This document shows, one piece after another, positions 33,102 to 41,653 of a stretch of DNA of 60,951 nucleotides (positions are counted from its first letter, which is position 1; the number at the start of each line of letters is the position of its first letter). Made by a program: the position numbers and the translations under genes. The stretch is from Treponema sp. GTDB lineage: Bacteria > Spirochaetota > Spirochaetia > Treponematales > Treponemataceae. The stretch lies in assembly GCA_017469785.1 (NCBI GenBank), contig JAFUFU010000050.1, positions 1 to 60,951 of the forward strand, read 5' to 3'. The notes beneath the pieces were generated by a model. That model ran no database searches. It saw only the letters and a list, made by a program, of their open reading frames with translations, and was not told where the DNA came from.

Positions 33102-34829
33102 TCAGAAGAAAAAATACCTTTGGGCAAGGGGAAGGAAAGTCGCCGCCTTGCTCGTAATCAACATTCCGTCCGCCGTCACCCGGTAATTTTCTGGATCCAC
33201 ATTGATTTCTGGGAGGGCATGGTTGAGCCGCATGTCTTTTTTACTGATTTTCCGGCAATTTTTTACAGGCAGGCAGATTTTTTCCAAGCCAAGCTTCTCC
33301 GGGATTTTCCCATCAATGGCTGCCTGAGACATAAAGGTCGCACAGGTCAGGAATTTTGCCTTACCGCAAAAGCCGAACATATTTCTGTAGTAGACAGGCT
33401 GGCAAGTCGGAATCGAAGCATTTGAATCACCCATTTTTGAAAGAACGATTGCCCCGCCCTTTATAACCATGTCCGGCTTGGCTCCGAAAAAGGCAGGATT
33501 CCACAGAACCAAATCAGCCATTTTTCCCGCTTCGATTGAGCCAACATATTCGGAAATTCCGTGGGCAATCGCAGGATTTATCGTATATTTCGCGACATAC
33601 CGCCTGACCCGAAAATTGTCGTTTTCCCCTGACTCTTCGGGAAGAGAACCCCGCTCATCTTTCATTTTGTGTGCCGTCTGCCAGGTTCTGGTGATTACTT
33701 CGCCCACCCGACCCATCGCCTGACTGTCGCTGCTCATTATGCTCAGCGCGCCCATATCGTGGAGGACATCTTCCGCCGCAATCGTTTCCGGTCGGATTCT
33801 CGAATCAGCAAATGCCACATCCTCCGGGATTTTATTGTCAAGATGATGACAGACCATAAGCATGTCCAAGTGCTCATCCAGAGTGTTCACCGTAAAGGGC
33901 ATTGTGGGATTTGTTGAGGCAGGCAGGATATTGGGAAAGCCCGCCACTTTCAGAATATCAGGAGCATGGCCGCCACCAGCCCCTTCGGTGTGATAAGTGT
34001 GAATCGTGCGGCCCGCAATTGCCCGGAGCGTGTCTTCCACACAGCCGGCCTCGTTGAGGGTGTCAGTGTGAATGCAAACCTGAACGTCATATTTATCAGC
34101 GACAGTAAGAGCCGCATCGATGACAGCCGGGGTCGTGCCCCAGTCTTCGTGGATTTTCAAGCCGCAGGCTCCGGCCTTTATTTGAGAGACAAGCTCGCTG
34201 TCTTCGTTTTTATTTGAGCAATTTCCCTTTCCCAGATAACCAATATTCATGGGAAAATCTTCCGCCGCTTTTAGCATCATCTCAAGATTCCAGCTTCCAG
34301 GAGTACAGGTGGTCGCATTTGTGCCGTCTGCGGGGCCTGTGCCGCCGCCAATCATTGTGGTAATTCCGGAAGACAGAGCCGTCTCGACCTGTTCTGGCGA
34401 AATAAAGTGAATGTGCGAGTCGATTCCCCCAGCCGTTACAATCAGGCCTTCGCCCGCAAGCGCCTCCGTTCCGGCGCCTACAGTCATTCCCTCCGTTACG
34501 CCATCCATTGTGTCCGGGTTTCCCGCCTTGCCGATTCCCGCGATTTTTCCGTCCCGAATTCCGATGTCAGCTTTATAAATCCCTGTATAATCAAGAATTA
34601 CGCAATTTGTAATCACCAAGTCCAAATCACCAGTCCCACGATTTGAATTCACGGACTGCCCCATTCCGTCACGAAGGGTTTTGCCGCCGCCGAATTTTGC
34701 CTCGTCTCCGTACTGCGTAAAATCTTTTTCAATCTGAATCACAAGGTTTGTATCTGCGAGCCTGATTTTGTCACCTGTCGTAGGCCCGTACATCATGGCA
34801 TATTTTTTTCCGTCAAGCATGTAACTCAT
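33102..34829 (-). CDS. ureC: Urease subunit alpha (catalytic)
   Basis: Catalytic Ni-urease subunit (575 residues). The active site is complete: GIDSHIHF, the carbamylated-Lys segment [41 protein letters not shown], and the mobile-flap [36 protein letters not shown]. The frame opens 10 codons earlier; I choose ATG 34829 ([17 protein letters not shown]), which matches the family start and overlaps the ureB stop as ATGA. UreC hydrolyses urea to ammonia and carbamate in the cytoplasm. Confidence 0.96.
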   Translation of the reverse strand: MSYMLDGKKYAMMYGPTTGDKIRLADTNLVIQIEKDFTQYGDEAKFGGGKTLRDGMGQSVNSNRGTGDLDLVITNCVILDYTGIYKADIGIRDGKIAGIGKAGNPDTMDGVTEGMTVGAGTEALAGEGLIVTAGGIDSHIHFISPEQVETALSSGITTMIGGGTGPADGTNATTCTPGSWNLEMMLKAAEDFPMNIGYLGKGNCSNKNEDSELVSQIKAGACGLKIHEDWGTTPAVIDAALTVADKYDVQVCIHTDTLNEAGCVEDTLRAIAGRTIHTYHTEGAGGGHAPDILKVAGFPNILPASTNPTMPFTVNTLDEHLDMLMVCHHLDNKIPEDVAFADSRIRPETIAAEDVLHDMGALSIMSSDSQAMGRVGEVITRTWQTAHKMKDERGSLPEESGENDNFRVRRYVAKYTINPAIAHGISEYVGSIEAGKMADLVLWNPAFFGAKPDMVIKGGAIVLSKMGDSNASIPTCQPVYYRNMFGFCGKAKFLTCATFMSQAAIDGKIPEKLGLEKICLPVKNCRKISKKDMRLNHALPEINVDPENYRVTADGMLITSKAATFLPLAQRYFFF

Positions 34830-35149
34830 TTTCCCGCTCCTCCTGTCGTTTTTCCACAAGTCAAATTGTTCAGCCCGTAGATTTCAGATTTTCCACCAAA
34901 TGAACAGAGACGCACGGATTTTGTCTCGCCCGGCTCAAAACGCACTGACATTCCAGAAGGAATATCCAGCCGAAAGCCAAAAGCAGCTTTTCTGTCAAAG
35001 GAAAGGAGCCGATTCACCTCAAAAAAATGAAAATGCGAGCCTACTTGTACAGGCCTGTCGCCGGTATTCGCCACTTTGATTTCGATTGTTTTTCGTCCAC
35101 GGTTCAGTTCAATCGTCTCGTTGCAAGAAATAATTTCTCCGATTTTCAT
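34826..35149 (-). CDS. ureB: Urease subunit beta
   Basis: Small structural urease subunit (107 residues). It starts [46 protein letters not shown] and keeps the [20 protein letters not shown] motif typical of UreB. It overlaps ureA and ureC by 4 bases each, so the three structural subunits are translationally coupled. Confidence 0.95.
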   Translation of the reverse strand: MKIGEIISCNETIELNRGRKTIEIKVANTGDRPVQVGSHFHFFEVNRLLSFDRKAAFGFRLDIPSGMSVRFEPGETKSVRLCSFGGKSEIYGLNNLTCGKTTGGAGK

Positions 35150-35457
35150 ACAAGCTCCCGAATCGGATTATGCACAGTGACTAACTTCGTGCCGTCAGGG
35201 AAAGTCGCCTCCACCTGGACTTCATGAATCATGTCAGCCACCCCATCCATCACATCTTCTGTCGTAAGGATTTTCGCACCGTCCCGCATAAGTTCCGTCA
35301 CTGATTTGCCGTCGCGGACCTCCTCCAAAAGAGCCGAAGAAATGTAGGCAAGGGCCTCAACATAATTGAGTTTTAATCCCCGCTCTTTTCGCTGCCCGGC
35401 AAGAAAACCCGCATAGCTCAAAAGTAATTTTTCACTTTCCCGTGGAGTCAGCCTCAT
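35146..35457 (-). CDS. ureA: Urease subunit gamma
   Basis: Small structural urease subunit. [41 protein letters not shown] and [20 protein letters not shown] are family signatures. I use ATG 35457 (103 residues), with GGAGG 7 bases upstream. It is the first gene of ureABCEFGD. The leader carries a hexaloop/terminator attenuator. Confidence 0.94.
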   Translation of the reverse strand: MRLTPRESEKLLLSYAGFLAGQRKERGLKLNYVEALAYISSALLEEVRDGKSVTELMRDGAKILTTEDVMDGVADMIHEVQVEATFPDGTKLVTVHNPIRELV

Positions 35458-35477
35458 ATTATCCTCCAAAAATAAAA

Positions 35478-35516
35478 AAGCCGCCCTGGATTTTGCTCCA
35501 AAGCGGCTTCATTGCC
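35478..35516 (-). promoter_or_regulatory. Hexaloop/terminator attenuator in the ureA leader
   Basis: On the minus strand, hairpin GGC-AATGAA-GCC (35505-35516; loop A1, G4) overlaps the 5' arm of a terminator (35478-35509: a 13-bp stem with no mismatch, counting G-U pairs, and loop GCAAAA) followed by TTTTTTATTTTT. It ends just before the ureA GGAGG. Stem and loop nearly repeat the second LuxR leader hairpin (24423-24454). It could also serve as cbiH terminator, but its distance from cbiH (about 95 bases) and match to the other leaders favour attenuation. Confidence 0.6.
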
Positions 35517-35532
35517 TTTTATTTTGCTTCTT

Positions 35533-35560
35533 ATTTTATATTTTTGAAGAAGTGTGAAAA
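35533..35560 (-). promoter_or_regulatory. Probable ureA promoter
   Basis: On the minus strand there is a TAAAAT -10 (35533-35538) with a weak TTTTCA -35 (35555-35560), 16-base spacer. It would start transcription about 10 bases before the attenuator hairpin. The weak -35 fits activation from the palindrome at 35584. Confidence 0.4.
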
Positions 35561-35583
35561 GCCCTTTTTTGCCCCCAAAAGTA

Positions 35584-35595
35584 GAACTTTAGTTC
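35584..35595. promoter_or_regulatory. Perfect palindrome GAACT-TT-AGTTC upstream of ureA
   Basis: A 12-base inverted repeat with two-base centre, about 58-69 bases upstream of the predicted ureA transcription start. It is the same motif as 24580-24591 next to the LuxR gene. It is likely the operator of a regulator common to both units. Confidence 0.5.
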
Positions 35596-35603
35596 CATCT
35601 CCC

Positions 35604-36365
35604 CTATCTCTCAAACTCATATCCCCTGGGCGTGACAAGCTTTTTCCCCTGAGCCGTCTCAATGACTTTTGTCTGGGAATTTCCCACAAAAACCGTAGTG
35701 AACATGTCCAGCTGGGCATTCTGTAATTCTCCCAAAGTACAGATTTGGCATTCCTCGCCTGCCCGCCCTATGTTTTTTGCCCAGGCGCAGGGGTGGTTTT
35801 GGGGGAGATTTTTTAGCAAAATCTGACAGGCTTTGAAAAGATAGTCCTTTCTCTTATGGCTCATGGGATTGTAAAGGACGAGGCAGAAATCCGCTTGAGA
35901 AGCCGCCTCCAGCCGTTTTTCGATTTTTTCCCAGGGAGTCATTAAATCGCTGAGACTGATGACGGCAAAATCGTGAATCAGAGGGGCGCCCAGCAAAGCC
36001 GAACCGCTTAAAGCCGCCGTAATTCCCGGCAATACATTGATTTGGACATTCTTAAATTCCTCGGAGCTGGCGGCAATCTCATAAATGAGGCCGGACAAGC
36101 CGTACACGCCCGCATCCCCTGAGCAGATGAAGACCACGTTTTTTCCTTTTGCGGCCTCTTTTAGGGCGAGGCGGCAGCGTTCTTCTTCCTTTCGCATGGG
36201 AGTTGAGAGGAATTCTTTTTCTGGGAAATGGGATTTTACCAGCTGGATATAGACTTCATAGCCTACGATACAGTCACAATTTTTCAACGCTTCTGCACAT
36301 TCAAGGGTCATAAGCTCGTATTTTCCCGGCCCTATTCCCGCGACGATGATTTTTCCCTGCATCAT
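35604..36365 (-). CDS. cbiH: Cobalt-precorrin-3 C17-methyltransferase CbiH/CobJ
   Basis: Tetrapyrrole methylase (253 residues) that methylates C17 with ring contraction. It has the N-terminal IIVAGIGPGKYELMTLECAEAL, ICSGDAGVYGLSGLIYEIA, VLPGITAALSGSALLGAPLIHDFAVISLSDLMTPWE (highly characteristic of CbiH) and a YNPMSHKRKDYL segment. GGAGG lies 8 bases before ATG, which directly follows the cbiG stop (TAAATG). It is the last gene of B12 operon 2. Confidence 0.93.
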   Translation of the reverse strand: MMQGKIIVAGIGPGKYELMTLECAEALKNCDCIVGYEVYIQLVKSHFPEKEFLSTPMRKEEERCRLALKEAAKGKNVVFICSGDAGVYGLSGLIYEIAASSEEFKNVQINVLPGITAALSGSALLGAPLIHDFAVISLSDLMTPWEKIEKRLEAASQADFCLVLYNPMSHKRKDYLFKACQILLKNLPQNHPCAWAKNIGRAGEECQICTLGELQNAQLDMFTTVFVGNSQTKVIETAQGKKLVTPRGYEFER

Positions 36366-37403
36366 TTAATTTTCCTCCGAATTTTTTATAAAGAATTTTT
36401 GAAATTCTTCCGGGATTTCTATATTGATTTTTTTGATTCCGATGGCAAGGGTCATGCCGTTACAAGCGCTTTTGTGAACGATGATTTCACTTGCCCCGGC
36501 GGCAAAAACCGAACGCTCACACACATTGTCAGTACCTGTGATTTCTGAAACAAAGGCAGATGGCGTGACTTTCTGCTGGATTTGGTTCAATTCTTGAGCG
36601 GAAAATGTTAGGAAAGGGAGCTTCAGCGATTCTGCAAGAGAGACAAGGGCTTTTTCATCTTTTTTAAGGTCGATTGAGGCGATTTTATCTAACGAACGGT
36701 AGTCTATTTTGCGTTCATCAAGGCTTTCTCGGACAAATTCTTCAAGTTCTTCCGGGGATTTTCCTTTTTTGCAGCCGATTCCAAGAATCACGCATTTGGG
36801 AATCAGAGAAAGTATATCATTTTTGATATATACAGAGATTGTAAAACTGGGATTTTCGCCATTCAGGACTTTTGCGGCAAAATCCTTGGCTTTTTCCATG
36901 TCGTTGATTAAAAGATTGTTCCGGGCGGCAAATTCATCGATGGCAGGAAGATTGTTCACATCGCTGGCCGTGGTAAGGACAGCCTGTGAGCCCAAAAGAC
37001 CGGCGATTTTTTTTGCCAGAGAATTTGCCCCGCCGATGTGACCTGAAAGAAGCGGAATCACGAAGCTGCCCTTCTCGTCTATCACGATTACAGCGGGGTC
37101 AGTACTTTTGTCGCGGATAAAGGGTGCAACAGCCCGCACGGCAATCCCCGCCGCCCCCACAAATACAAGGACATTTCCCGTCCGAAAGTGAGCTTTTACC
37201 CATTCTGAGAGTGTAAGTTTTTTCCCACTTTTTGAAGAGGCAGAATCAATCGTGATTTCAGAAAAAGAAAATTCAGCCTTCAGGCTTTCGCTCTTTTCTG
37301 ACTCTGCCAGATTCTTATAAGATTCTTCCGCTTGAAATAGATTTTGGATTCGACGGGCCAGAGAAAATCCTGCTTCGGTAAATGAAATGATGTGCATTCT
37401 CAT
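36366..37403 (-). CDS. cbiG: Cobalt-precorrin-5A hydrolase CbiG
   Basis: Opens the lactone of cobalt-precorrin-5A with loss of acetaldehyde. Residues include FVGAAGIAVRAVAPFIRDKSTDPAVIVIDE and VIPLLSGHIGGANSLAKKIA (CbiG core), then ILGIGCKKGKSPEELEEFV and LTFSAQELNQI at the C-terminal domain. I use ATG 37403, which overlaps the MATE gene stop as ATGA; the frame extends a further 22 codons without support. Then 345 residues, typical length. Confidence 0.92.
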   Translation of the reverse strand: MRMHIISFTEAGFSLARRIQNLFQAEESYKNLAESEKSESLKAEFSFSEITIDSASSKSGKKLTLSEWVKAHFRTGNVLVFVGAAGIAVRAVAPFIRDKSTDPAVIVIDEKGSFVIPLLSGHIGGANSLAKKIAGLLGSQAVLTTASDVNNLPAIDEFAARNNLLINDMEKAKDFAAKVLNGENPSFTISVYIKNDILSLIPKCVILGIGCKKGKSPEELEEFVRESLDERKIDYRSLDKIASIDLKKDEKALVSLAESLKLPFLTFSAQELNQIQQKVTPSAFVSEITGTDNVCERSVFAAGASEIIVHKSACNGMTLAIGIKKINIEIPEEFQKFFIKNSEEN

Positions 37404-38764
37404 ATTTCTTTTCTCTCCGCCCACTTTCTGCTTCCAAGTCGAATCAAGAAAAGCACGCCTCTTACGCACAACTCAAAGCTCATGGCCGCCCATATACCTT
37501 CCAGACCGTAGCGGGAACGCAAGAATACTGCCAGGGGAAGGCGGACACACCACATTGCTAGGAATTTCAGGACGCTGGGCACAAGGGTATCTCCCGTTCC
37601 ACGCATCGCCCCGCTGGCGACGAGGCTGGCACCGTAGAAAGGCTCGCAGAAAGCCTCGATTCTGAGGATTTTTCTTCCCAGGACGATGACTGCTATTTCT
37701 GGCGAAATGAAGCGTATCATCTCTCCGGCAAAAACGAACATGAGAGAGCCAGTGAAAACCATGAGAACCATGCTCACAAGGGTCGTGAGCCAGCCGAATC
37801 TCCAGGTCAGTTTTTTCTGACCGCTGCCATAGCACTGGCCGCAAATGGTGGTCGCTGCAGCAGCAAGCCCATAAGCCGGCATATAGCAAAGGCTCTCCAC
37901 CGTAATGGCAAAGGAGTTGGCTGAAAGGGCTGTCTGTCCCAAAGGACTTACGATTCTCGTAAAAGCCACTTGCCCGCCACTCATAATCAGCTGCTCAAAG
38001 GCCGTAGGAATTCCGATTTTTAGGGCCGTCGAAAAATATGACTTCTTGAAATAGATTTTTTCGTGAGAGCGAAGACGAAGGGACTCGCTTTTAAAAAAAA
38101 GAAAAACAACAAGGGGAAGAGTTGTCACGAGCCTTGAAATCAGTGTTGCAATGGCCGCGCCCCTCACCCCCATGTTGAGAATGTAGATGAATACATAATT
38201 CAAGATGACATTCAAGATTCCGGAAAGAATCTGCATGGCGCTGGGAATTTTCATGTTTCCGGAAGACTGCAAGGCACCCCCGGCCAGATTGTTGAACTGA
38301 ATCACAGGAATGCTCAGGGCAAAAATCAGAAAATACTGGAAGGCATCATTATAAATGTCTTCGTCACCGCCAAGCCAATGCGGAACAAAAGGCGACATGG
38401 CGCAGACCGCAACTGTAACGATAACGGCATAGACACTGTTCACAAAAACAGACACTTTAAGAAGGTTTCTAGCTTCATCTTCTTTTCCGGCGCCGATTAC
38501 ATGGGCAATCTGGACTGTAAAGCCCATGGAGCAGGCGAAGCAGATTCCCCAGATGAGCCAAGTTGAGGACGCCACAAGCCCGATTGCCGCACTCTCCTTC
38601 TCTCCTAAATGACCGACCATAGAAGCATCGATGTAAGTCATAATGATAGAAGAAAGTTGAGCAAGAACCGCAGGAAGACTCAGCTCACCGATAAGCGCGA
38701 GCTGCTCTTTAAGAGAAAGTTTGTCCCCCTGTCTCATTCGTGAGAGTAAAATCGATTCTTTCAT
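37400..38764 (-). CDS. MATE-family efflux transporter within B12 operon
   Basis: Multidrug and toxic compound extrusion transporter, 454 residues with 12 predicted membrane segments and the MATE internal repeat (LSLPAVLAQLSSIIMTYIDASMVGHLG and a second GIPTAFEQLIMSGGQVAFTRIVSPLG). It would exchange Na+ or H+ for an organic substrate; the substrate is unknown. It lies 5 bases after the lipoprotein gene and is coupled to cbiG by a 4-base overlap. Export of a corrinoid or intermediate is conceivable but not shown. Confidence 0.88.
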   Translation of the reverse strand: MKESILLSRMRQGDKLSLKEQLALIGELSLPAVLAQLSSIIMTYIDASMVGHLGEKESAAIGLVASSTWLIWGICFACSMGFTVQIAHVIGAGKEDEARNLLKVSVFVNSVYAVIVTVAVCAMSPFVPHWLGGDEDIYNDAFQYFLIFALSIPVIQFNNLAGGALQSSGNMKIPSAMQILSGILNVILNYVFIYILNMGVRGAAIATLISRLVTTLPLVVFLFFKSESLRLRSHEKIYFKKSYFSTALKIGIPTAFEQLIMSGGQVAFTRIVSPLGQTALSANSFAITVESLCYMPAYGLAAAATTICGQCYGSGQKKLTWRFGWLTTLVSMVLMVFTGSLMFVFAGEMIRFISPEIAVIVLGRKILRIEAFCEPFYGASLVASGAMRGTGDTLVPSVLKFLAMWCVRLPLAVFLRSRYGLEGIWAAMSFELCVRGVLFLIRLGSRKWAERKEI

Positions 38765-38769
38765 TAATA

Positions 38770-41652
38770 TTAGTCCGTTGGTTCTGTCATCAAAACCGTT
38801 CCGTCAGCGAAATGAGCGATTATTGTGTAGTAATTGACATTGTAATAATCTGAGGAAAAATTGTCATTAGTGTATGTGAATGTGGAATCTTTACAGACAG
38901 CGCCGGTTTCAATTCCATAGGTTTCCCATTTCCGGACTGATTCATCGTCTGTGCCACTGGAGATTTTTTCGTTTGAATACATGGTATGGACAAAAACCGG
39001 CTGGTCACAGAAAATCTGCATCCCGTTTGAGACTTTAATCCAGGCTTTGTTATCGCATTTGATTTCTGCATCTGTTCCGAAAGTTTTTTCATAGTCAGGG
39101 TAAACATAGATTGGCATGGCATGGACTATATTTGTGACCTCACCCCCGGCAGTTCCGTCGCTCGTGGTGGCATAAACCAACAAGAAACGCACATAGTTTC
39201 CGTGAAAGCCGGGGGAAGTATATGCAAAGGAATGGGTGCTCTCGTAATTATCCTCTGAAAATTCGACTATCTCACCGGAATCAACCCACTCACTTGAAGA
39301 AGTATCAAAATACTGGTAAGTCCCATATACCTTAAAACCAAGCGAATCCGATGGGAAATCTGAATTTACATAATTTTCTGAATAAGCCAGAGTCGAAAGC
39401 TCCAGGGAATCAGAGTCAGAATTAAGATCAGGAGATATTTCCCAGACATAATGAGGAATCGTATAGCTGAAAGAACCCGTCACAGAATTAAAAGAGTAAT
39501 CGGTCAGTTGTAAATAGAGCTTGAAAAAGCCGTTTTCGATTTGACCATAGATAAAGGAAAGACGCTCACCCATATTTTTTATGGATTTTCCACCGATAAA
39601 ATCATCGTCGCTCGGGATTGCGGAAGAAAGGGGAAGCCAAAAATAGTAAGCCATGAGAATATTATCAGCACCTTCAATGATATTCCGCCCTTCCGCCACA
39701 TCATAACCGTAGTAAGAAAGACTTTCGTTAAAATTGAGACTGTTCGGATGCATAAGATTTTTAAGGTAGAGAGTTATATCAAGGTTTCGTAAAACGGGCG
39801 CGAAGTTGTCATTGCAAGTGAGGCTGTAAGATTGCGATTCTCCCTGGCCTGCCGTGCTTCCGCTGGAATCTTTTGCAATGATTGAAACTTTATATTCATA
39901 ACCGTTGGCAACTTTGCATTCAACTGTGCTGCTCTTGACGGCAAAATAATAGTCCTTTTCGGGAGAATCAAAGAAGAGAAAATATTTGTATTCGTTTTCG
40001 ATATAGTCAACGTCAACAGTGATATTTGCGATGCCGCTGTTTTCTTCATATAAAAACCATGAATCAGCGTCACTAAGCTCAAAATTTGGAATAGGCACGC
40101 TTACAGCCGGCTTTTCGATTCCCTTGTAGTAGACAAAAGGCTTTCCCAGTTTGCTTGAAAAACTGCGCCCAAAGGGAGACGTGCCCTCAAGATAAACAAT
40201 ATCATAAATTTCGTAGATTCCATCGGCCGTCAAAAAAGAAGTATCCGTAACATCTTCTGAGGCAAAGAGAAAGTCACCGAATTCAGAGTCCGAATCTGCC
40301 TTATATTTGTAAAAAGTGATGTAAGTTGCGGAAAAATCATCGTATTCATTTTCGGAAGAGGTAAAGCCGATTGAAGAATCGCTTAGAGTGACAATTTCTG
40401 GAGTTGCGGGAATGTAGTTTTCAAGCTCAAGACTCTCCCCGGATTCATCAACGACTGTAAGATTTATGTATGTTGGAATACTTGTGTCGGCCTTAAAAGC
40501 GGATAGACTTTCGTTCACCGCCGATTTCAAGTCAATCAGTTCTGAGCCATTGAATTCCTTTGAATCAAGAACCGTGCTAATCGTATCTCCATTTTGGATT
40601 GCAAGCGAAACGTACCAGGGCGCATAAAGCGAATCAGACCAAAAGGGCGTTTTTTGGAGGGTAAAATCTGTAAAAGCCGGCAAACTGTTTTCCAGACTTA
40701 AAATTTTTTCAACAGTGTCAGGCTTCTCGCACTTTATGGATGAATTTGAGCCGAATTCCAGAGGTTGATTTTTTATCACATCGTAAGACATAGGCTCGCT
40801 TACATTCCCTGCATAATCAATGAGACTTACTTCAACGTGGATAAGGGCATTTGTCACTAGTGTAAAGCTCGCGTCGCAGGCAGATTCATAAAGGACATTT
40901 CCGTTTCCGTCATCAATGGTGTTACCCTTTTCATCTAGGGCCGCATGAAATTCAACTGTCCTGATATTTGCCAATGGGTTGTTATTACCGTTCAAGTCGT
41001 ATATATAGGTTTCACTGACTTTAATTTCATTGAGACCTGAATCCTTGTCATAGCCCTGAACGACAATGTACATTTTGGAGGTATAATTTTTGTGAAATAT
41101 TTCTTCGTTCCAGTCAGATTCTGAATATGGAATTGGAGAAAGTTCGTGATAGTAAGGGGCTGTCTTATCGCCCGTGGTGAAAATTTTAAGAGATACCAGC
41201 GATGGCGCGACATTATCGGAAAGCAGGTAGCAGGCCGGTCGAATCAGAATGTCAGAAGCTGCTTTTAAAAGCTTGACCGTGATTTTATAGACTCCGCTGA
41301 TTTTGTTTCCGTCGGTTACGGTAAAAGAAACGCAGTCGGCGCGGGAAAGAGCATTGTTTTTTGAGCTGACAGCTTCAAGAACCGTATCGGGATTTTTAAG
41401 ACCGTAGAAATTTGTGTTCAAAGTGAACTGAAGGTCGATGGAATAGCCAACCCTGCATTTTTTCTCACCGAAAGAAAGGAAATTCCCGAAAGAAGCGTCT
41501 GATGAAACGATGAGGGTACATTCTGCGGCATCGGCATAGGCGATATCAGCTTCCAGCTGCTCCTTGAAATTCCCGCCTTCAAGAAAATTCGAGCATGAAA
41601 GCAGGGAAAAGAGACAAAAAATCACGAAAATAATATGGACGCGTTCTTTCAT
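38770..41652 (-). CDS. Large lipoprotein with Ig-like beta-sandwich repeats, unknown function
   Basis: 960 residues with signal peptide and lipobox LLSC, Cys at residue 20. The mature protein is acidic, rich in Ser, Asp and Tyr. It is built of beta-sandwich-like segments (for example GVYKITVKLLKAA, IHVEVSLIDYAGNVSEP, YEYKVSIIAKDSSGSTAG, FKLYLQLTDYSFNSVTG) that resemble bacterial Ig-like domains. I do not recognise a named family. It lies directly after the CHASE2 cyclase (stop and start almost touching) and 5 bases before the MATE gene, so it should be an operon member, probably displayed at the cell envelope. Confidence 0.75.
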   Translation of the reverse strand: MKERVHIIFVIFCLFSLLSCSNFLEGGNFKEQLEADIAYADAAECTLIVSSDASFGNFLSFGEKKCRVGYSIDLQFTLNTNFYGLKNPDTVLEAVSSKNNALSRADCVSFTVTDGNKISGVYKITVKLLKAASDILIRPACYLLSDNVAPSLVSLKIFTTGDKTAPYYHELSPIPYSESDWNEEIFHKNYTSKMYIVVQGYDKDSGLNEIKVSETYIYDLNGNNNPLANIRTVEFHAALDEKGNTIDDGNGNVLYESACDASFTLVTNALIHVEVSLIDYAGNVSEPMSYDVIKNQPLEFGSNSSIKCEKPDTVEKILSLENSLPAFTDFTLQKTPFWSDSLYAPWYVSLAIQNGDTISTVLDSKEFNGSELIDLKSAVNESLSAFKADTSIPTYINLTVVDESGESLELENYIPATPEIVTLSDSSIGFTSSENEYDDFSATYITFYKYKADSDSEFGDFLFASEDVTDTSFLTADGIYEIYDIVYLEGTSPFGRSFSSKLGKPFVYYKGIEKPAVSVPIPNFELSDADSWFLYEENSGIANITVDVDYIENEYKYFLFFDSPEKDYYFAVKSSTVECKVANGYEYKVSIIAKDSSGSTAGQGESQSYSLTCNDNFAPVLRNLDITLYLKNLMHPNSLNFNESLSYYGYDVAEGRNIIEGADNILMAYYFWLPLSSAIPSDDDFIGGKSIKNMGERLSFIYGQIENGFFKLYLQLTDYSFNSVTGSFSYTIPHYVWEISPDLNSDSDSLELSTLAYSENYVNSDFPSDSLGFKVYGTYQYFDTSSSEWVDSGEIVEFSEDNYESTHSFAYTSPGFHGNYVRFLLVYATTSDGTAGGEVTNIVHAMPIYVYPDYEKTFGTDAEIKCDNKAWIKVSNGMQIFCDQPVFVHTMYSNEKISSGTDDESVRKWETYGIETGAVCKDSTFTYTNDNFSSDYYNVNYYTIIAHFADGTVLMTEPTD

Positions 41653-41653
41653 T

